NCBI GenBank assembly: GCA_046328125.1
Contig: JAXLXF010000006.1
Coordinates: forward strand, 186,001-250,000
DNA: 64,000 bases
Reading direction: 5' to 3'
From: JADZEM01 sp046328125
Lineage (GTDB): Bacteria > Chloroflexota > UBA6077 > JACCZL01
Below are positions 8,365-15,761 of the stretch, in pieces; positions within the stretch are counted from its first letter, which is position 1, and every line of letters starts with the position of its first letter. The position numbers and the translations under genes are program-made. A model generated the notes under the pieces. That model worked only from the letters and a program-made list of their open reading frames with translations. It searched no databases and had not been told where the DNA came from.

Positions 8365-8401
8365 CGTCGGCCGCCCGAGAGACGATCTCGGGCGGCCGAC
8401 G
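8365..8401 (-). terminator. strong hairpin after fasciclin gene 2
   Basis: A perfect 16-bp stem (CGTCGGCCGCCCGAGA and complement) with a 5-base loop lies 85 bases beyond the stop of the second fasciclin gene. No T-run follows on the minus strand. The core GGCCGCCCGAG is shared with the hairpin after fasciclin gene 1, suggesting that gene and terminator were duplicated together. Confidence 0.6.
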
Positions 8402-8485
8402 TGCGCGACAGGGGGTTCTGGGCGCGGCAGTCAGAAGCGGGCGACTCGTGGAATGGGGATGGACATCCCACAAGCCGCCGGCCTC

Positions 8486-9052
8486 CTACATCCCCGGGGC
8501 GGGCGCCATGCCGTTCATCACGCCGGCGCCGGGCGGTGTCAGCACGACGTCGATGACGTGGATCGTGCCGTTGCTCGCCTTGATGTCGGACATCACGACG
8601 TTGACGCCATTGACCTTCGGGCCGTCCTGGCCATTGAAGTTCACGAGGCCGCCCTGGACGGTCGGAAGCTGGCCCTTCATCGCGAGCTCTGCCCAGGACA
8701 TGCTGCCGGCGGTGACGTGGTAGGTCAGCACCGAGCGGAGGAGATCGACGTTCTGGAGGGTCTGGCTGAGATCGGCGGCCGGCACCTTGGCGAACGCCTC
8801 GTCGGTCGGTGCGAACACGGTGAACGGGCCGGGCCCCTTCAGCGTCTCGACGAGGCCGCCGGCCTCGAGCGCCTTGGCCAATGTGGTGAACTGCCCGGCC
8901 GCGACGGCCGTGTCGACGATGTCCATCTGGGGCTGCATCTGGGCCTGGGCCGGCGTCGTCTCGAACGTCGCCGTCAACGTGGTCGTCGCCAGCGCCAGCG
9001 AGAATGCCATGGCCGCGCCGCGCAGCAGCCGGGTCGGGAGTGCGAATCGCAT
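8486..9052 (-). CDS. secreted fasciclin-domain protein
   Basis: The 188-residue protein consists of a signal peptide (RGAAMAFSLALATTTLTATF) and a single FAS1 domain (DIVDTAVAAGQFTTLAKALE, FTVFAPTDEAFAKV, TIHVIDVVLTPPGAGVMNG). It ends right after GMAPAPGM, where the neighbouring copy continues into its anchor. The two proteins are close paralogues throughout the domain. The start is the ATG of MRFALP, with GGAG six bases upstream, rather than the ATG four codons earlier, which lacks a site. It probably has its own promoter (9130-9160) and a hairpin downstream, so it is likely monocistronic. Confidence 0.9.
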   Translation of the reverse strand: MRFALPTRLLRGAAMAFSLALATTTLTATFETTPAQAQMQPQMDIVDTAVAAGQFTTLAKALEAGGLVETLKGPGPFTVFAPTDEAFAKVPAADLSQTLQNVDLLRSVLTYHVTAGSMSWAELAMKGQLPTVQGGLVNFNGQDGPKVNGVNVVMSDIKASNGTIHVIDVVLTPPGAGVMNGMAPAPGM

Positions 9053-9129
9053 CAGTGGCTCCATGTCGGTGATCAAAGCCGGCGCGGTACGCGTCCCGAG
9101 CCGGCATTTCATCGGCGCCTGTGACATAG

Positions 9130-9160
9130 AGGGATACGGCGCAAGCGAGCCCCTAGATCA
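9130..9160 (-). promoter_or_regulatory. promoter of fasciclin gene 2, matched to that of gene 1
   Basis: On the minus strand, TGATC, exactly 18 bases, then GTATCCCT lie 78-108 bases before the start codon. This is the same layout as at 8211-8241, with nearly the same distance to the ATG. The spacers also share GCTCGCT. Confidence 0.5.
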
Positions 9161-9251
9161 ACCGATTTGGACGATTGTCCCGGTCGACCTTGCCTTCGGC
9201 ATCGGCATGACCGAGCCAAAGTCGGAATCGAACTGGTGGCGTGTTACTCAG

Positions 9252-9365
9252 TTGACAGCACCGTGCCACGCCGTGGGCTAGCATGGAAGACAGGGGTCCA
9301 TGCCACGGCCCCCTCCTCTCCTAGCGGCGCAGGGAGTTTGGTCGCCACCCTGCGCCGCTTCTTCT
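9252..9365 (+). ncRNA. possible small RNA ending in a hairpin
   Basis: This sits in the 480-base gap between the fasciclin gene and the metal-transport operon, both on the minus strand. The plus strand has TTGACA at 9252 and TAGCAT at 9279, although the 21-base spacer is too long for a standard promoter. There is a small GGGG/CCCC hairpin with a C-rich flank (9293-9313), then a perfect 11-bp stem (GCGGCGCAGGG at 9324-9334 with 9348-9358) followed by TTCTTCT. The hairpin could instead end the metal-transport operon from the other side, but it has no T-run in that direction. No coding potential is seen in the gap. Confidence 0.3.
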
Positions 9366-9535
9366 CGTGTCGGGGAGTCCCTATTTCGTCAACAGCGCCG
9401 CATCGGCCCGCCATAGGAGGTACCCTCGATCACCTCGTCGCGCGGTGGCGACATCGGCCCCGGCCCGATGACGGGGATGGGTAGCAGAGGCATCGCGAAC
9501 GGTTACGGTCCGGGACCTCGATCGCGCGGCATCGC

Positions 9536-10513
9536 CTACGGCGCGACGCCGGCCACGATCCGGCGGGCGTTCTCCTCGAAGACGTCCAGCAATTCCAGGC
9601 TGTCGCCTGGGAAGTTGATGATCCGCACCTCCTTCGCGCCGGTCGCGTCGACGATGGCGCGGCCGGCGACCGGGATGTGGGCGTTCTCGAAGACGACGCC
9701 CGGCTTCTTCGCCGCGAGCTCGGCAAGCTGGCTCGCCTGGAGCGGCATCGGCCCAAACGTCCCGACGACCTCCAGGCCTGCGAAGTCGGCCCAGTACGCC
9801 ATGAACAGGTGGCTGGCGACGGTCGGCCGGTTCGCGGCGAGCTTCGACTTCACGTCGCCGGAGATGCGCGCGTACTCGGCGTCGAATTTCGCGAGGTAGG
9901 CGTCGGCGGTCGGACGGGTGCCGAACAGGTCGCCGAGCTTCGTCACCTCGGCGCGGATCACGCCGGGCGTGTTCTCGAGGTTCACCTGGACGACCTGCGC
10001 CGAGCCGCCGGTCGCGTCGCGCATCCGCTGGGCGAACCCGTCGAAGCCGGCCAGCAGGACGAAGTCGGCGTTGGCCACGGCGGCGAGGTCGGACGGTCGG
10101 GGGTCGTAGTCCGGCGGGTGCTGGACGCTGGTCGGCGCGATCAGGGTGACGTTGGTGGCACCGGCCGCCTTGGCGAAGGCGCCGACCCAGCTTGTCGAAG
10201 CAACGACGCGCACGGGGCCGGTGCGGGCGGCCGGCGACGGCGAGGGGGCCGCGACCGGCGAGGCCGGCACGACCGGGGAGGCCGACACCACGGGCGATGC
10301 AGCCGGGCTCGGTGAGGCGGCCACCGCGGCCGGGCTCGCCGCCGTGGCCGGGCTGGCCGCCGTCGCCGGCTTCGGCGCCTGTGTCGCGGCGGATTCGGCC
10401 GGCCTGGCGGTCGGAGCCGGTGCGGGGGCCGATGTGCAGGCCGCCGCGAGGACCATCAAGATGGTCAGGAGGGCGGGCAACGGCCCGAGACGAAGGGGGT
10501 TCTGAGCGTTCAC
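9536..10513 (-). CDS. metal ABC transporter substrate-binding lipoprotein (ZnuA/TroA type)
   Basis: A 325-residue cluster 9 solute-binding protein has a lipobox (LMVLAAACTS), so it should be a substrate of Lgt. A long Ala/Pro/Ser tether (about residues 30-95) precedes the binding domain. Candidate metal ligands are the His in VQHPPDYDPRPSDL, the His in ASHLFMAYW, a later FENAHIP His, and an acidic residue near the C-terminus. The His-rich loop of enterobacterial ZnuA is absent. The GTG start overlaps the permease stop (GTGA), which gives translational coupling in the order ATPase, permease, binding protein. Zinc or manganese is the likely substrate; the sequence alone does not decide which. 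Confidence 0.85.
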   Translation of the reverse strand: MNAQNPLRLGPLPALLTILMVLAAACTSAPAPAPTARPAESAATQAPKPATAASPATAASPAAVAASPSPAASPVVSASPVVPASPVAAPSPSPAARTGPVRVVASTSWVGAFAKAAGATNVTLIAPTSVQHPPDYDPRPSDLAAVANADFVLLAGFDGFAQRMRDATGGSAQVVQVNLENTPGVIRAEVTKLGDLFGTRPTADAYLAKFDAEYARISGDVKSKLAANRPTVASHLFMAYWADFAGLEVVGTFGPMPLQASQLAELAAKKPGVVFENAHIPVAGRAIVDATGAKEVRIINFPGDSLELLDVFEENARRIVAGVAP

Positions 10514-11322
10514 GAACGCCTCCGGTAGAAGTAGGTGGCGAGGGTCAGGGCGCCGGCCATCAGGACCAGGACCGGCCCGGGTGGCAGATCGAGAAGGAGC
10601 GCCAGGAAGAAGCCGAGGGCGTTGCCGACCAGCCCGAACCCGACCGCCCAGCGGACCATCGAGTCCAGCGAGGTCGCGACGTTTCGCGCCGCCAGGGCCG
10701 GCAGCAGCGTGACGGCGTCCACCAGCAGCGCCCCGGTCAGGTGGACGGCCGCCGCGATGGCGACGGCGATGGTGACCAGCACGACGGCGGTCAGCCCGCC
10801 GACCGCGACGCCCGAGCAGAGGGCGAGCTCGCGGTCGTAGAGGAGCAGCGCGAGCGGTCGGCGCCGTGCGAGGTAGACCGCGACGACCGCGATACAGACG
10901 ACAGTCAGCGCGACCACGTCCTGGGTCCGCGTCGCGAGTAGCGACCCCCACAGGAGCTCGAACGCGCCGACGGCATTCACGCCGGAGACCGAGAGCACCA
11001 GCAGTGCCCCGGCGATGGCGACCGTCATCAGGAAGCCGGTCGGCCCCGAGAGCCCGCCCGGCCGCCCGGCCAGCGGCGCGAGCGACGCTCCGGCCAGCGC
11101 GCAGAGCGCCAACCCGACGAGCGTCGGCTCGATCCCGACGAGCATCCCAATGGCGATCCCGAGCAGCGCGACGTGCATCATCGCGAAGCGGACGGCGACC
11201 ACGTCCAGCCCGACGATCAGCACGCCGACGATTGGCAGCCCGACGCTGGCGATCAGCAGCGCCACGATCGAGCGTTGGACCGGCACGAGCGCCAGCAGGT
11301 CGGACAGGGTTGGGCCGCTCAT
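10510..11322 (-). CDS. metal ABC transporter permease (ZnuB/TroC type)
   Basis: The 270-residue ABC-3 family permease has about eight hydrophobic helices, including FAMMHVALLGIAIGMLVGIEP near the N-terminus and LTGALLVDAVTLLPALAARN near the C-terminus. The latter holds the family's conserved loop that contacts the ATPase. Its ATG overlaps the stop of the ATPase gene (ATGA), and its own stop overlaps the start of the binding-protein gene, so the three genes form a strict operon. It would form the membrane channel for Zn(II) or Mn(II) uptake. Confidence 0.9.
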   Translation of the reverse strand: MSGPTLSDLLALVPVQRSIVALLIASVGLPIVGVLIVGLDVVAVRFAMMHVALLGIAIGMLVGIEPTLVGLALCALAGASLAPLAGRPGGLSGPTGFLMTVAIAGALLVLSVSGVNAVGAFELLWGSLLATRTQDVVALTVVCIAVVAVYLARRRPLALLLYDRELALCSGVAVGGLTAVVLVTIAVAIAAAVHLTGALLVDAVTLLPALAARNVATSLDSMVRWAVGFGLVGNALGFFLALLLDLPPGPVLVLMAGALTLATYFYRRRS

Positions 11323-12011
11323 GCGTCCACGGCCCGGAGCCGGCCGCCGGCCATCTCGACCACTCGGTCGCAGCGGGCCGCCACCGCCCGATCGTGCGTG
11401 ACGACGAGGACCGTCGTGTCCAGACCGCCCAGCAGGTCGGCTACCGCCGCCTGGGTGTCGAAGTCGAGGGCGGCGGTCGGCTCGTCCGCGAGGAGCAGGC
11501 CGGCGCCGTTGGCGAGGCAGCCGAGGGCGCGGGACAGGAAGACGCGCTGGAGCTGGCCGCCCGAGAGGGTGGTCAGCGGCCGATCCTGGAGCGCCCCGAC
11601 CCCCAGGCGCTCGGCGGCGTCCATCGCGGCATCGAGACGACCGCTGCTCGCCAGGAGCTCGCGGACCAGCAACGGGAATCGTCCGGTCGCCTGGCGCTGC
11701 GGCATCCAGGCCACCCGTCGGCGCCGTTCGGCCCAGGCACCGAATGTGGCCGCGATGGTGCCGTCGAGCGCGATCTCGCCGCCGACGTCGTCGTGCAGGC
11801 CGAGGATGGCGCGCAGGATCGTGGACTTGCCGGAGCCGTTCGCCCCGATCATCGCGACATGCTCGCCGCACTCGACGGCCAGGCTGACGTCGTCGACGGC
11901 AACCGTGCTGCCGTAGCGGCAGATCAGGTGGCGAAGCTCCAGATGGGCCGGTACAGCCACGAGAGGCAAGGTATCGGCGCGATCGTGCAACTGGGAAAAG
12001 GGCGACCTCAC
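11319..12011 (-). CDS. metal ABC transporter ATP-binding protein (ZnuC type)
   Basis: The 230-residue ATPase has a complete set of ABC motifs: Walker A GANGSGKST near residue 56, the LSGGQ signature, Walker B LLLADEP and the switch THD. It is the first gene of the operon. The start is a GTG; a downstream GTG at VPAHLELRHL, closer to the usual ABC start, is also possible because the first 20 residues are not family-like. No clear Zur or MntR box is visible in the 300-base upstream gap. Confidence 0.9.
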   Translation of the reverse strand: MRSPFSQLHDRADTLPLVAVPAHLELRHLICRYGSTVAVDDVSLAVECGEHVAMIGANGSGKSTILRAILGLHDDVGGEIALDGTIAATFGAWAERRRRVAWMPQRQATGRFPLLVRELLASSGRLDAAMDAAERLGVGALQDRPLTTLSGGQLQRVFLSRALGCLANGAGLLLADEPTAALDFDTQAAVADLLGGLDTTVLVVTHDRAVAARCDRVVEMAGGRLRAVDA

Positions 12012-12320
12012 CAGATCGCCCCTACCTGTTCAAGCTCGTGCATTGTTGAGCTGTTCCTTAGTGTTCACGCCGGGGCCGAGGAGTGAATCCGGGGCAGAGG
12101 CGATGCATGACATTGCGCAGCCAACAGTCGGTGGCCTGTTGCAGTCGCGGCCGGCGTCATCTGAAGGACGTCGACGCCGTGACTCCATAGTCGTTGCTGT
12201 CACGCGATGGGTCAGTGCGCTGCCAGCACGGGCATCGGGCGGCGGACGATGCGCAGACACGCTCGGGGCGACGCATGGTCGTGTACCCGAGAGCGGCGGT
12301 GCGGCAATCCGGTGTCGAAG
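12012..12320. other. intergenic region upstream of the metal importer
   Basis: About 310 bases lie between the ATPase start and the stop of the third His-rich protein. It must hold the importer promoter. I see no convincing Fur/Zur-type palindrome, hairpin or small coding sequence. Confidence 0.4.
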
Positions 12321-12704
12321 CTACCGGGGCGGCGGACCGGGCGGCGGACGACGGTCGCCGAGGACGGGCACGATCGGCGGCACCGAGGCCCGTCCAAGCA
12401 GCATCAAGGTGATCCGCCACGGCGGGGTCACGCCGAGGTCAACTGCGCTGCCGGTCGCGAACGGCGATGTTCCAGCGCCGAACTGGACGGTCAGGCTGGG
12501 GGCGGACGGTGCGTAGGAACGGTCCTCCTCGGACTCGCTCCCTGCCTCGACGTGTCCCGGATGCGGGATATCGGACTCGTGAGTGTGCGGGAAGAGCGGG
12601 TGGACGGCGATGCCGACGTGGTCCGATGGCGCGCAGATGCAGACGACCGGCGTCGTCACGGCGAGCCCGACCAGCAGGACGGCGATCAGTCCGATCCTGA
12701 GCAC
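12321..12704 (-). CDS. small His-rich secreted protein C
   Basis: The 127-residue protein starts at a GTG with GGAGG about 11 bases upstream. It has a hydrophobic leader (IGLIAVLLVGLAVTTPVVC), then a His cluster (HVGIAVHPLFPHTHESDIP and HPGH), an acidic stretch, an FGAGTSPF segment and a proline-rich end (DRRPPPGPPPR). VHPLFPHTHE is nearly identical to the cluster of the protein at 885-1310, so the three small proteins form a local family. It sits directly upstream of a Zn/Mn-type importer on the same strand, while the other two flank copper genes. Extracytoplasmic metal binding is the most economical guess; no known domain is recognised. Confidence 0.55.
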   Translation of the reverse strand: MLRIGLIAVLLVGLAVTTPVVCICAPSDHVGIAVHPLFPHTHESDIPHPGHVEAGSESEEDRSYAPSAPSLTVQFGAGTSPFATGSAVDLGVTPPWRITLMLLGRASVPPIVPVLGDRRPPPGPPPR

Positions 12705-12861
12705 AAGCGGCGATCCCTCCCCGGCGGTACCGACTCTAGCCGCCACAGGGTACGTGCCGCAACCACCGAAGATGATGTGTGAAGGATCCCGTTGGTGTCT
12801 GTCGGGCACCGATCTTGAAGGCCGGTCCGCACCTGGATCACCATGCGCGAGGAGAGGGCGG

Positions 12862-13686
12862 GTGAGGTTGAGCAGGCGAACGTTCGGACAGGCCGTCGGG
12901 ACGGGGATGATGCTGTCGGCCATTGCAAGTCAGGGCTACGATTCCGGGGCGGCCGGGTCGACCCCGCAAGAGGCGCGTCGCAGCGTGTCATCGGCGTCGG
13001 CGCCGCGCGTCGCGATGTTGGTTTACCCGAACATGATCTTGCTCGATCTCGCCTGCCCGCAGACGGTCTTCTCGATCTTCGGGGCCGAGATCCACCTGGT
13101 GGGCAAGGATGCGAGCCCGGTCAGGACCGACGTCGGCATCCCGGTCACGCCAACCACGACACTGGCCGACTGCCCGACCGACCTGGACCTCCTGTTCGTG
13201 CCCGGTGGCCTCGGCGGCACCGTCGCGCTGATGGATGACGACGACGTGCTCGGCTTCCTGGCAGCGCGCGGCGCGAACGCCGGGTATGTCACCAGCGTCT
13301 GCACCGGCTCGCTGCTGCTCGGCGCGGCCGGCCTGCTGCGCGGCTACCACGCGACCTCGCACTGGTACGTGCGCGATCTGCTCTCCTTGATGGGTGCGAC
13401 GGTCCAGGCCGACCGGGTGGTCGCCGACCGGAACCGAGTCACGGCCGGCGGCGTCACTGCAGGAATGGACTTCGCGCTCCAGGTCGTCGCCACGCTCGGC
13501 GACGAGGAGGCGGCCCGGCGCATCCAGCTCCTCCTCGAATATGACCCGAAGCCGCCGTTCGACGCCGGGTCGCCCGGGGCGGCCGGTCAGGCGCTCGCCG
13601 ACGACGTGCGGCAGCGTCGCGGCTCGGTGCTGGAGACGGCGCGGCAGGCGGCGCTCAGGGCGCGGGATCGGCTTGGGCCCGGTTAG
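12862..13686 (+). CDS. DJ-1/PfpI family protein with Tat-like signal
   Basis: A 274-residue protein starts at a GTG with an upstream GGAGAGGGCGG. The N-terminus reads VRLSRRTFGQAVGTGMMLSAIAS, a plausible twin-arginine signal. The DJ-1/PfpI domain follows (VAMLVYPNMILLDLACPQTVF, then DLLFVPGGLGGTVAL and the nucleophile elbow VTSVCTGSLLLGAAGLLRG with ATSHW). This arrangement is closest to isonitrile hydratase-like members and the sensor part of some AraC-type regulators, but no DNA-binding domain is present. Family members hydrolyse small molecules or handle oxidised species. Export of such a protein is unusual; if the leader is not functional it would be cytoplasmic. The function is not predictable beyond the fold. 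Confidence 0.8.
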   Translation: MRLSRRTFGQAVGTGMMLSAIASQGYDSGAAGSTPQEARRSVSSASAPRVAMLVYPNMILLDLACPQTVFSIFGAEIHLVGKDASPVRTDVGIPVTPTTTLADCPTDLDLLFVPGGLGGTVALMDDDDVLGFLAARGANAGYVTSVCTGSLLLGAAGLLRGYHATSHWYVRDLLSLMGATVQADRVVADRNRVTAGGVTAGMDFALQVVATLGDEEAARRIQLLLEYDPKPPFDAGSPGAAGQALADDVRQRRGSVLETARQAALRARDRLGPG

Positions 13687-13807
13687 CGCGACGCCCGCAC
13701 CGAGCCGGCACAGCTGGCGCGCGGAATCCGACCCGACCGTCCCCGCACCCGGACGCCGCGCCGGGTGGCGGGACGTTGGGTCTTTCCCGACCAGCCCCGC
13801 ACCGCTT

Positions 13808-15175
13808 TCACGAACGTGCGCCGGCCGGCGCCGACCGATTCAGTGCTACGGACGGCTCGGCCGACGCCTGGACCGTGCGGAGCTCGGTGCGTTCGAGCGC
13901 GAGCAGTCCGGCCGCGCAGGCGAGCCCGACCGCCGTCATCACGGCCCAGGGCAGGCCGGGATTGCCGGCCGCGCGTGCCAGGTCGAACGCGGCGCCGCCG
14001 GCGAAGTTCCCGAGTGCCGCGCCGATCCCCTGGATGACGGCGTAGACACCGAAGTACGTCCCGACCAGTCGACCGGCGCTCAGCGATGTGATCGTGCTTG
14101 AGATGAACGGAGCTGCCAGCATCTGTCCCCCGACCAGGAGGACGCAGCAGAGTGCGAGCGGAGCCACGTTCAGGCTAACGCTGAGCACGTTCGCGAGCAC
14201 CCCTCCAGTCACCTCGGCCGGCAACAGCCCGGTCGAGTGCAGGAGCAGATGGGTGAAGGTCGAATCGACGGGCAGCACCGCCGCCGTCAACAGGAGCGGG
14301 ACGAACGCCAGGCCCATCAGCATGAGACCGATGACGATCGCGCTCGACGGACGCAGCCGTCGTTCGGCCCAGACGGTGATCGGAACCTGGCCGAGGATAC
14401 CCACGATAGCCAAGGTCGTGAACAGCGGTCCGACGCTGGCCTCGGCGCCCGTCAAGCGCTGGATCTCAAGAGGCAACCCCAGATACACCTGGTTGTAGAG
14501 GAAGAAGTAGCCGAGCACGCTGGCGCTGAACAGCATGAACGGCCGGTTCGCCAGCGGAACGCCCCAGGAACGAAGGATCGACTGCTCGGTGGCCTCTACC
14601 CGAATGTCGGAGGTCGGCAGGTACCGCCACTGGAGCAGCGCCACCAGGGCGAACATCGCGGCGGACCCGTAGCAGACCAGGCGGAAGTCGACGCCGAGCA
14701 GGAGCGCCCCGACCAGCGGACCGAGCAGTGACCCACCATGGATCGTGACGTCCAGCAGGGCGAACGCTTCGGTCCGTCGAGGGCCGGCAACGTGCGCGAG
14801 GTACGCTTTGATGGCCGGACTTAGTAAGGCGCCGCCCAGCCCGGTCAGGACCGCGCCGACTGCCATCCCGACCGGCCCGTCCACGAAGCCGAAGAGCGCG
14901 AAGGCGACCGTCCTGAGGATGCAGCCGGCGACGATCGCCTGCTTGTAGCCGATCCAGTCGCCGAGCGAGCCGCCGAAGAGCGACATGCCCTGCTGGCTCA
15001 GCGCGCGGATCCCCAGCACCAGGCCGACGATCCAGAGCGCCAGGCCGAGTCCGTTCGCCATGTAGCCGGCCAGGAACGGCACCAGCATGTAGAAGCCGAC
15101 ATTGTTCATCAGCATGTTGAAGATCGCGACCTGAACCGGTCGGTCGAACGAGCGGAACGAGGTAACCGTCTGCAT
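13808..15175 (-). CDS. MFS transporter, paralogue of the carrier at 26437-27750
   Basis: A 455-residue, 12-helix major facilitator protein starts MQTVTSFRSFDRPVQ. The cytoplasmic loop motif appears as GGSLGDWIGYKQAIVAGC. The protein aligns along its length with the MFS protein at 26437-27750 (FDRPVQVAIFNMLMNNVGFYMLVPFLA against FDRPVHVLLANMLVNNVAFYMLVPFLA), so both belong to one drug- or metabolite-exporter subfamily. Its promoter region carries a perfect TGATAC-N3-GTATCA dyad that also occurs upstream of the amino-acid-enzyme operons 7-18 kb away, which points to shared regulation. Export of the same product is inferred. Confidence 0.9.
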   Translation of the reverse strand: MQTVTSFRSFDRPVQVAIFNMLMNNVGFYMLVPFLAGYMANGLGLALWIVGLVLGIRALSQQGMSLFGGSLGDWIGYKQAIVAGCILRTVAFALFGFVDGPVGMAVGAVLTGLGGALLSPAIKAYLAHVAGPRRTEAFALLDVTIHGGSLLGPLVGALLLGVDFRLVCYGSAAMFALVALLQWRYLPTSDIRVEATEQSILRSWGVPLANRPFMLFSASVLGYFFLYNQVYLGLPLEIQRLTGAEASVGPLFTTLAIVGILGQVPITVWAERRLRPSSAIVIGLMLMGLAFVPLLLTAAVLPVDSTFTHLLLHSTGLLPAEVTGGVLANVLSVSLNVAPLALCCVLLVGGQMLAAPFISSTITSLSAGRLVGTYFGVYAVIQGIGAALGNFAGGAAFDLARAAGNPGLPWAVMTAVGLACAAGLLALERTELRTVQASAEPSVALNRSAPAGARS

Positions 15176-15248
15176 CGGACTCCACCACGGCTGGCTAGCT
15201 CTGTCGTGTCGAGGGCTCCCGACAACCGGGTACTGCGGATCTCTTTTC

Positions 15249-15263
15249 TGATACATCGTATCA
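15249..15263. promoter_or_regulatory. operator-like dyad TGATAC-N3-GTATCA
   Basis: This is a perfect palindrome with a 3-base centre, 74 bases upstream of the MFS start. The same dyad recurs at 22850-22864 and in imperfect copies at 22691, 22713, 22826, 33619 and 33635. The size and symmetry suit a dimeric repressor such as a GntR-family protein; no candidate regulator gene lies in the window. Confidence 0.65.
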
Positions 15264-15709
15264 TAATGTGACGCTTCCTGCAAATCTTTGCATCTGGAGA
15301 ATCCGGTGCTTGGGGCCGGCTCGGGTCGGCCTGGTTCGCTGACCGCGACCCATCGCACTTCCGGCGTTCACCGCCACGGCACGAGCGGGTCGGGGCGTGG
15401 CTTGCGTCGGATCGGATGATGACGGTGAGGACGGTGCCGGTCACCGTCATTCGCCGCGCCACATGCCCAAAGGGAACGGATAAACGAAGCGGCTCGCTCA
15501 AGTTCAGGAATGCCACCCGCGGCCAGCCCGGACTCCCCCGGGGCAAGGCTCGGCCGCGGGACACCCGCCGCCGAAGGACCCGGTGGCTCGGGTGCCATCG
15601 TGGCGGGCGCGACCCTGACACGGCTGCGCAGAAGCGTTCGGTGTCAGGCGACGGAGCGAGCCTCGCATCGGGGCGCCTTACCGACGGAGATCCCAGGTTC
15701 AGTCAGGGC

Positions 15710-15738
15710 TTGCCCAACCGCGCGGAGAGTAGTACACT
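15710..15738 (+). promoter_or_regulatory. sigma-70-type promoter of the P1B ATPase gene
   Basis: TTGCCC, a 17-base spacer and TACACT lie 24 bases before the ATPase ATG, giving a short leader with AGGAG. Apart from this promoter and the dyad at 15249, the 586-base gap shows nothing else supportable. Confidence 0.5.
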
Positions 15739-15761
15739 GGCAGAGGGCAGGAGTTGAATTA

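Noticed and set aside
10866..12086. Long open frame on the plus strand opposite the metal ABC operon
   Set aside because: It is antisense to three genes with complete family motifs and its translation is Arg/Pro-rich low-complexity sequence typical of shadow frames in high-GC DNA.
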